DNA of 6,502 nt from Gammaproteobacteria bacterium (lineage in GTDB: Bacteria > Pseudomonadota > Gammaproteobacteria > SZUA-21): the NCBI GenBank assembly GCA_027021095.1, contig JALUUZ010000533.1, positions 1 through 6,502 on the forward strand. Reading direction: 5' to 3'. This document shows positions 1-4,886 of this stretch, piece after piece; within the stretch, counting starts at the first letter, position 1; every line of letters starts with the position of its first letter. A model generated the notes under the pieces. That model saw nothing but the letters and a program-made list of their open reading frames with translations. It was not told the origin of the DNA and ran no database searches. Position numbers and translations under genes: made by a program.

Positions 1-69
1 CGCAGAAAAAAGCTTGCGGACCGCGGGAGCGTTCAGGCGGGGGTTATCATTGTCACGACCGGTCAAAGC
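1..69 (+). repeat. Direct repeat copy A (190-bp period)
   Basis: Matches copy B at 191-259 without gaps. Blocks 1-19, 21-28, 32-45, 53-60 and 62-69 are identical. The core is CGCAGAAAAAAGCTTGCGG followed by CCGCGGGA and TTCAGGCGGGGGTT. The copy begins exactly at the window edge, so the repeat may extend further left. Confidence 0.8.
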
Positions 70-85
70 CATTCACACGGGATGT

Positions 86-123
86 GGTGCGTAAACGCAC
101 CCTACCAGGTGTAAAGCACCTGG
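86..123. repeat. Two adjacent perfect hairpins, REP-like
   Basis: GGTGCGTAAACGCACC (86-101) has 7-bp arms around AA (a 6-bp stem with a TAAA loop if the tight turn is opened). CCAGGTG-TAAAG-CACCTGG (105-123) has 7-bp arms around 5 nt. The GGTGCG...CGCACCCTAC type is a common intergenic repeat in proteobacterial genomes. Confidence 0.6.
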
Positions 124-135
124 GATTGCTTGGAG

Positions 136-227
136 CCTGAATCCCGCGGGCCGGAAGTTTTTTCTGCAACATTGCCTCGCCCAGAGGCGGCGCAGAAAAA
201 AGCTTGCGGTCCGCGGGACCATTCAGG
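136..227. repeat. Large inverted repeat with nested hairpin
   Basis: The left arm (136-167) is an inverted copy of the core in the right arm (192-227). They share GCAGAAAAAA, CCGCGGGA and TTCAGG, with a 1-nt and a 3-nt gap. The 24-bp spacer holds its own hairpin, GCCTC/GAGGC at 174-188. The whole could fold as a long stem or cruciform, as in REP/BIME-type or MITE-like elements. Confidence 0.7.
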
Positions 228-259
228 CGGGGGTTGCTAGAATCACGACCTGTCAAAGC
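191..259 (+). repeat. Direct repeat copy B (190-bp period)
   Basis: Second copy of the unit at 1-69. Similarity continues weakly to TGTGGTGCG (272-280 here, 83-91 in copy A). The differences are single substitutions clustered in 46-52 of the unit. Confidence 0.8.
196..220 (-). terminator. Weak terminator-like hairpin after the barrel gene
   Basis: On the minus strand GGTCC-CGC-GGACC (220-208) forms a 5-bp stem, followed after GCAAGC by six Ts (201-196). It lies about 80 nt after the barrel stop codon. The stem is short and its gap to the T-run is long, so activity is uncertain; it also belongs to the repeat unit. Confidence 0.3.
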
Positions 260-272
260 GCCTCATACATGT

Positions 273-300
273 GTGGTGCGCACCACCCGCCGTACGCACC
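273..300. repeat. 14-bp palindrome and overlapping GGTGCG/CGCACC hairpin
   Basis: GTGGTGCGCACCAC (273-286) is a perfect palindrome. GGTGCG (275-280) can instead pair with CGCACC (295-300), giving two alternative folds directly after the barrel stop codon at 303. No T-run follows at once, so this is not called a terminator. Confidence 0.55.
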
Positions 301-302
301 AA

Positions 303-2822
303 TCAAAAATCAAGAATAAACCCCAAGCTCGCATAGTAATCCACCTGGTCCCTGTCACTCGCTGAGTTCCTGACCTCCGACAAGGTATAGCCGGTTTCCA
401 GTTCCACGCGCAACTTCCTGGCAGGCCGGTAATCCACCCGTAACGCGGTACGGTAGATAGTGATATCCGACCCGTCGTTCATCTGTGCCAGTTCATAGGA
501 AAACCTTGGCCGTAAACGGATACGGCTGGTCAATGGATAGCGCAGTGAATACGAATAACTTTGCTTGTCGAAATTGGTGGCATCGGAATAACGCAGGCCA
601 AAGATCGAAATATCACCATCCTTGAACAGGCTGTTACGTATCAACTGCAAAGTATAATAGTACTCCCGGTCGCTGCCAGGGGTACCAACCACCACGACAG
701 GCACGAAGGTCGTTGGTGTTCCTTCCAGTTTCGACACGACCACATCACCGTTCAGCGTCCAATACTTGTTCAGCGGGTAGCTTCCAGCGATGGAGAAGGA
801 GGTGTATTCAGCGGTCCTGTCCTTTGCCAGCTGCCGGATCTGGTCCTCTGACAGCAGGTTCAACAACTCCTCGATCGAACTCACGGCCTGCCCGTGCAAG
901 GCATTGGAAGTGGTGAGCACCGGGCTGCGCCGGTAATCGTAAGCAAGATTCAGTGTTGCCTTGTTGTTGAAACGCCAGTTGTTGATGACGAAAAAAGTAT
1001 TCAGCTCCGAATAAGAGTAGTCATAGTCGACCAGGGCGAACAAGGAACGCTTCGGATGCATGTACCGGATCTCACCACCGACCGATTCGCGGTCACTGAT
1101 GCCATCCACTGTTTGGTTGATCAGAAACAGGTTGTAGGTCAGGTACTTGTTACTGGTGCTGATATCCGTACTCAACCCGTAAAAATATTTATTGGTCTGA
1201 ATCTGGTTGAAGCGCCCGAAATTGACCGGGTAACCGGTCACAAAATTCAGCTTGAAACGCGAACTCAAACGATAGTCGAAGGCCAGGCCGTCGAAACGGC
1301 CAAGCACACCGCCGGTACTGCGGTTCTGACGCCCGACTCGCACTCCCCAGCCATGGAGTTTGTCGCGGTAGTCCATATAGAAATAATTGACGCGGCCATC
1401 ACTGTTTTTCCGTCCCGGCAGGTCGTCGAGTGCACTGCGGTATAAACCGGAGAAATAAACCCGTGTTTCATTTTTCTCAGTACGCTTCCTGGCGGAAGTA
1501 TTCAGGCTGGTCACAAAAAAAGTACTTTTCGACTCTGTCGTGATCCCAGTCGACTTTGTCTTGACCTTAGTGCGGTCCATACGAATAGTGCTGTAGACAT
1601 TCCCATACAAACGCCACGGCGAAGCCGTCTTTTTCTCTACCGTGGTACCAGGCAGTTTTGCGCGTGGTTCGGCATTTGCCGTCAACAAGCCATTCAGGCG
1701 TTGCCTGACTCGTACGGCTCCTTCCGTATCAGGATACTTTTTCAGATAGACCCGGTACTCACGTATCGCATGGGCAATTTGGTGATTACGCTGCCGGGCC
1801 ATGCCCAGGTATTCCTGCGCCTGGCGGGCGTGCGCACTGCCTTGGTGCTGACGGAGTATTTTACTGTACAAACCGATCGCTACCCCGTAGTCACCCCGCA
1901 GCATTGCCATTCTCGCCGCGCGCATCGTCGCCGCGGGTGACTTGGTATCCGTGTTGGCGCTGCGCCCGGCTGGCTGCACTGGTTTCGCCGCGACTACCGG
2001 CTGCGACAACAGGCGCTCGTCCTGTTGGTAGCGCCGTGCAAGCGCCTTGTCCGATTCGCTGGCCACCAACACCTTGGCTGCAGGATAGCGGGGCTTCAAC
2101 AAAGCCAGCGCCTGCTTGATCTCTGCCGCCGAATGAAAAAAACCTACCCGCCAATGATACATCGTCTTGTCGCCGTCCCGGCTGTGGGCGACAAAAAAAC
2201 GATAGCTTGCTGGGTACGACTTCAGTGCACTTTTATCCACGGCAAAGGCCCGATCTGAACTTTTGAGGTTGATCAGGTAGGCGTACCGTGAAACGGCGCC
2301 ACGCTGCTTGCCAGGAACAGCCCCGTCGGTCTTCGGCCGCGCCAAGATCACTGTCAGGCTGCGCATGTCCTTACCCGGCACCACCTTGTAGTCCACCTTG
2401 CGGGCAAACGTCAACTCGATGATCGGTCCCCCGGGATTGGATCCTTCATACTCGACTTCCTGCAGCGGCAGATCCCTGCTTGCGGTCCACGATAATACCT
2501 CCGTGCGTGAAAAATCATTGGCTTCCCCCGGAGTCGCCAGCGAGTTCTGCAGACGCCCTACCGGGTCGATGCGAATCACCAGGTACTTGCCCTGTTGCTG
2601 CGGGTGGTGCCCGACGTAACTGACGGGTACTGCAAAGCGGACCGTGACTTCGGCGCCTCGCGTGGTAAGGCGTGCTTCGAGCTTTTCGAGTACATTATAC
2701 TGCTCAGAGGCAGTTTCCGCCAAGGCGCCGGACGCGGCCATGAGCGCGACACAGAACACGAACACTGAACCGGGCGGCAGGACCAGGTTCAGCAGTCTCC
2801 TTATCAGCCGTTTACTCTTCAA
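303..2822 (-). CDS. AMIN-SPOR-TPR outer-membrane beta-barrel protein
   Basis: Predicted outer-membrane channel of 839 residues with a periplasmic front end. Residues 1-35 are a Sec signal peptide (cleavage after ALA). Residues 42-163 are beta-rich and AMIN-like. Residues 180-255 look like a SPOR domain (YLINL start, YHWRVGFF followed by an Ala-rich helix). Residues 297-380 form TPR-like helix pairs. Residues 403-839 alternate polar and aromatic residues as in a barrel and end YYASLGFILDF, with the terminal Phe typical of BAM substrates. AMIN and SPOR domains usually bind cell wall, so the barrel may be tethered to peptidoglycan. The mature chain has no cysteine. The TTG start is forced because the first ATG (residue 28) would destroy the signal peptide; AGAGGA and AAGG lie upstream. 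It follows the cytochrome genes by 61 bp. A porin sleeve for the cytochromes is inferred; TPR-barrel exporters such as PgaA or BcsC are an alternative comparison. Confidence 0.95.
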   Translation of the reverse strand: MKSKRLIRRLLNLVLPPGSVFVFCVALMAASGALAETASEQYNVLEKLEARLTTRGAEVTVRFAVPVSYVGHHPQQQGKYLVIRIDPVGRLQNSLATPGEANDFSRTEVLSWTASRDLPLQEVEYEGSNPGGPIIELTFARKVDYKVVPGKDMRSLTVILARPKTDGAVPGKQRGAVSRYAYLINLKSSDRAFAVDKSALKSYPASYRFFVAHSRDGDKTMYHWRVGFFHSAAEIKQALALLKPRYPAAKVLVASESDKALARRYQQDERLLSQPVVAAKPVQPAGRSANTDTKSPAATMRAARMAMLRGDYGVAIGLYSKILRQHQGSAHARQAQEYLGMARQRNHQIAHAIREYRVYLKKYPDTEGAVRVRQRLNGLLTANAEPRAKLPGTTVEKKTASPWRLYGNVYSTIRMDRTKVKTKSTGITTESKSTFFVTSLNTSARKRTEKNETRVYFSGLYRSALDDLPGRKNSDGRVNYFYMDYRDKLHGWGVRVGRQNRSTGGVLGRFDGLAFDYRLSSRFKLNFVTGYPVNFGRFNQIQTNKYFYGLSTDISTSNKYLTYNLFLINQTVDGISDRESVGGEIRYMHPKRSLFALVDYDYSYSELNTFFVINNWRFNNKATLNLAYDYRRSPVLTTSNALHGQAVSSIEELLNLLSEDQIRQLAKDRTAEYTSFSIAGSYPLNKYWTLNGDVVVSKLEGTPTTFVPVVVVGTPGSDREYYYTLQLIRNSLFKDGDISIFGLRYSDATNFDKQSYSYSLRYPLTSRIRLRPRFSYELAQMNDGSDITIYRTALRVDYRPARKLRVELETGYTLSEVRNSASDRDQVDYYASLGFILDF

Positions 2823-2826
2823 CTTG

Positions 2827-2838
2827 CCTTGTTCCTCT
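2827..2838 (-). promoter_or_regulatory. Ribosome binding site region of the barrel gene
   Basis: The minus-strand leader reads AGAGGAACAAGG, then CAAG, then TTG. Either AGAGGA (10 nt) or AAGG (4 nt) could pair with 16S rRNA; neither has ideal spacing, which suggests moderate translation. Confidence 0.5.
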
Positions 2839-2854
2839 TGAGTCGATCACACAG

Positions 2855-2881
2855 GCCGGGCAAAACACTTGAGCGCCCGGC
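2855..2881 (-). other. Intercistronic hairpin, 7-bp GC stem
   Basis: GCCGGGC (2855-2861) and GCCCGGC (2875-2881) form a perfect stem around a 13-nt loop, just after the stop codon of the 20-haem gene and 33 nt before the barrel start. There is no T-run after it on the minus strand, so it is not a classical terminator. It may stabilise the cytochrome mRNA 3' end or set the ratio of barrel to cytochrome. Confidence 0.5.
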
Positions 2882-2883
2882 AC

Positions 2884-4572
2884 TCAAAATCCACGGTTGT
2901 TGTTCGAGACACCATGGCATCCGGCATCACCACAGTTCAGGTTGTTGGTCACCGACTTGGGAGTCGGCCCGTTGACCGGGTTATGCTTGCGCTCACCAGG
3001 ATCGAAGCGCTTGGCATGACAGCCCGCGCAGGTCCTGGCATAGGCCACGTCGTCTTTCCAGATCACCGACGTCTTGCCGCTGCCGTTCCGCGAATGGCAG
3101 CTGGCGCACGGCGGAATCGGCTTGTGCAGTTCGAAGCCGGATTTTTTGTCTGCCAGGTGCTGGTACAGGCTCACCGGCGGAATCCAGTCGGTGGTATGGT
3201 GACAGGCGCTGCACTGCAGGCTGGTAGTCATATGCGGCACCGGCATCGCTGTCTTGGCTTTTCCGCCTGCCACGTGACAGCTGTTGCATTGCGCGGTATT
3301 GGTAAACTGGCTGTGATCGACCTTGACGTTTGCCGTCCAGCTGGTCGTCGATTTATGGCATACCGCACAATCGTCCGTGCTGGCGATATGGCCAGTGCCC
3401 TTTTTGCTTTGCGCAAACTGTCCCATGTGACACGACTGGCAGGTGCCCGTTACCTGGCTATGATCGGTCACCGCGACCGGCTTTCTCCAGCCACCTGGTG
3501 CCGTCGTGTGGCAGTTCTCGCAGGTCGCACTGCTGGGCATATGGGTGGCCGGCTTACGGTGACAACCGGCACAGCCCGTAGTCAATGTATCGTGATTGGC
3601 CGGCTTGCCACTGGCCCCGGTCCAGGTCGTGAAATTCTGGGTATTGGTATGACAGCTGTCACAGGCCGCAGTAGTCGCCACGTGGCCCGGCTTGTCCGCC
3701 TTGGTCATCCCCTTCTTCGAACCGAAGACCTGTCCCGAATGGCAGCTTTGGCAACTGCCGCTGACATTGGCATGATCCACCGTCGTATTGCTGACCCAGG
3801 ACCGGCCGGGGCTGCGGTGGCAGGCTTCACAGGCGTTGGTGCTGGGCAGATGCCCATAAGTTGCATTGGCCTTCGACTGTCCGCTGGTCGTACCATCGTG
3901 GCAGGAAGTGTAACAGCCGCTGACTACGTTGGCGTGATCGAACCTGGCGCCCTGCCAACTCGTCGTCGAACGGTGGCACTGTGCACAGAGGTTGCTGGTT
4001 TGCGGATGATTGGCAGACTTGCCGCGGGCGGTACTGCCATTGTGGCAGCGCACGCAATCGGTGCCGGCATTGGTATGGTCGAAACGTGCTGGTTTCCAGG
4101 CACCGGTGCTGTGGCATGAATTGCATTCCAGGGTAGTCGGCAGATGCGCGGCTGTCTTACCGGTCGCGGTACTGCCGTTGTGACAACTCGCACAGGAACC
4201 ACTGACTTCGAGGTGGTTCATTCTCGCCGGTTTCCATTCGATCTGCGTGTGGCACTGTCCGCATTTGTCACTCGACAGGATATGCCTGATCGGCTTACGG
4301 GTCGCTGCGATCCGGCCCGCCTGCGCATGACAACCCGCACAGGTTTTTGGCGTGCGCCGAAAGATGCCGCGTGTATGACAGCTCTCACACGCCGCATGCA
4401 CATGCCGTCCCTGCAAGACGAACCCCGTCTTGTCGTGATTGAAACGGCTGGAGAATTCGGTCTTTGCAGCCGTCGAGATCAACGGCCACGCAAGCATCAG
4501 CAGCACTAATAGACTGCACCAAACTAAATTGACCAGTTGCCAAGGCCGCTTTGCTTCGCTGTTGAATCCCAA
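2884..4572 (-). CDS. 20-haem c-type cytochrome with CX3CH and CX4CH motifs
   Basis: Exported multihaem electron-transfer protein, 562 residues from the proposed start. A Sec signal peptide covers about 1-36 (hydrophobic 12-32, cleavage near STAA), without a lipobox. Residues 43-113 hold one tri-haem module like those of the neighbouring 21-haem protein. Residues 118-470 hold seven two-haem modules, most opening with (F/V/M/T)-(D/N)-H. The tail carries three more haems. There are 18 CxxCH motifs, one CX3CH (220-225) and one CX4CH (547-553), against 22 free histidines. It is rich in Ser, Thr, Gly and Asn, unlike the basic neighbour, which suits a surface-exposed cytochrome. The TTG at 4572 was chosen because TAAGGA sits 8 nt upstream and the signal peptide then begins properly. 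An in-frame ATG at 4701 would add 43 unremarkable residues and has no visible ribosome site. Function is inferred from context; the location outside or inside the cell is open. Confidence 0.94.
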   Translation of the reverse strand: MGFNSEAKRPWQLVNLVWCSLLVLLMLAWPLISTAAKTEFSSRFNHDKTGFVLQGRHVHAACESCHTRGIFRRTPKTCAGCHAQAGRIAATRKPIRHILSSDKCGQCHTQIEWKPARMNHLEVSGSCASCHNGSTATGKTAAHLPTTLECNSCHSTGAWKPARFDHTNAGTDCVRCHNGSTARGKSANHPQTSNLCAQCHRSTTSWQGARFDHANVVSGCYTSCHDGTTSGQSKANATYGHLPSTNACEACHRSPGRSWVSNTTVDHANVSGSCQSCHSGQVFGSKKGMTKADKPGHVATTAACDSCHTNTQNFTTWTGASGKPANHDTLTTGCAGCHRKPATHMPSSATCENCHTTAPGGWRKPVAVTDHSQVTGTCQSCHMGQFAQSKKGTGHIASTDDCAVCHKSTTSWTANVKVDHSQFTNTAQCNSCHVAGGKAKTAMPVPHMTTSLQCSACHHTTDWIPPVSLYQHLADKKSGFELHKPIPPCASCHSRNGSGKTSVIWKDDVAYARTCAGCHAKRFDPGERKHNPVNGPTPKSVTNNLNCGDAGCHGVSNNNRGF

Positions 4573-4580
4573 CCACTGCT

Positions 4581-4586
4581 TCCTTA
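4581..4586 (-). promoter_or_regulatory. Ribosome binding site supporting TTG at 4572
   Basis: On the minus strand TAAGGA precedes TTG by 8 nt. It favours the shorter 562-residue form of the 20-haem cytochrome over an ATG 129 bp upstream that has no purine-rich leader. Confidence 0.65.
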
Positions 4587-4778
4587 GTGTTCTTCCATCT
4601 ATATCGCCCTGGGCGGTATCTCCAACCCGGCACCTCTGCCACGGTGAGCTTCGGTTATCCCAAGCAATGTGCCTGAAAGACTGATTTGGCGATGATACCA
4701 TCGTGACTATAGTCCATCGCAGACGGACTTTGTGTCAGCCAGGTGACAAGCAACAAAGCTTACATTACAGCCGGCATA

Positions 4779-4808
4779 GTCCTACAGAAAGATCAGCGTT
4801 GTCCTACA
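4779..4808. promoter_or_regulatory. Candidate operator: GTCCTACA direct repeat, 22-bp period
   Basis: GTCCTACA occurs at 4779-4786 and 4801-4808, start to start 22 bp, about two helical turns. The second copy lies in an imperfect dyad, TTGTCCTACAA at 4799-4809. Helically phased repeats in a leader are typical of regulator sites; the regulator is unknown. Confidence 0.3.
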
Positions 4809-4811
4809 AGA

Positions 4812-4830
4812 TACCGATCGGTAATCGGTA
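4812..4830. promoter_or_regulatory. Candidate operator: palindrome TACCGATCGGTA plus tandem ATCGGTA
   Basis: A perfect 12-bp palindrome occupies 4812-4823. Its right half belongs to a tandem 7-mer ATCGGTA at 4817-4823 and 4824-4830. It lies in the non-coding leader upstream of the 20-haem gene. It could bind a dimeric regulator, but no known consensus is recognised. Confidence 0.35.
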
Positions 4831-4886
4831 AAGACCCACGTCGTGCCATGGCGCCGTCGCAGTAGAAGGGTGGTGAGAAATGCGGG

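Larger units (their letters stand above)
1..302. other. 302-bp non-coding block of palindromes and repeats after the barrel gene
   Basis: No credible gene is present. The block contains a direct repeat of period 190 bp (from 1 and from 191), an inverted copy of the same core at 136-167, and several perfect hairpins: GGTGCGT/ACGCACC (86-101), CCAGGTG/CACCTGG (105-123), GCCTC/GAGGC (174-188) and a 14-bp palindrome at 273-286. It lies downstream of the last gene of the cluster, so the structures may also end transcription. Confidence 0.7.
4573..4886 (-). other. 314-bp non-coding leader between the two cytochrome genes
   Basis: No convincing gene is seen on either strand. The stretch is long compared with the other gaps, so the 20-haem and barrel genes may have their own promoter. 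It contains a 12-bp palindrome (4812-4823) with an overlapping tandem 7-mer, a direct repeat GTCCTACA at 4779 and 4801, and an imperfect hairpin AGTCC...GGACT (4711-4729). On the minus strand TGTAAT (4764-4769) could be a -10 box, but no good -35 box lies 16-18 bp upstream, so I do not call a promoter. Confidence 0.6.

Noticed and set aside
191..230. CRISPR-like array from the repeated cores
   Set aside because: There are only two direct copies 190 bp apart plus one inverted copy, without regular spacers.
53..256. 67-codon minus-strand open frame downstream of the barrel gene
   Set aside because: It lies wholly within the repeat and palindrome block, has no recognisable pattern, and its start has no clear ribosome site.
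2869..4119. Long open frame of 416 codons on the plus strand, antisense to the 20-haem gene
   Set aside because: It mirrors the repeated Cys/His codons of the cytochrome, which leave few stops on the opposite strand. Its translation has no domain pattern, and the minus-strand frame has 20 haem motifs and a signal peptide.
4573..4701. N-terminal extension of the 20-haem cytochrome from ATG at 4701
   Set aside because: The extra 43 residues put a polar stretch before the signal peptide and have no ribosome site; TTG at 4572 fits better. The ATG cannot be fully excluded.
4711..4729. AGTCC...GGACT hairpin as a terminator after the 21-haem gene
   Set aside because: The stem is 5 bp with a mismatch, no T-run follows, and it is about 160 nt away from the stop codon.
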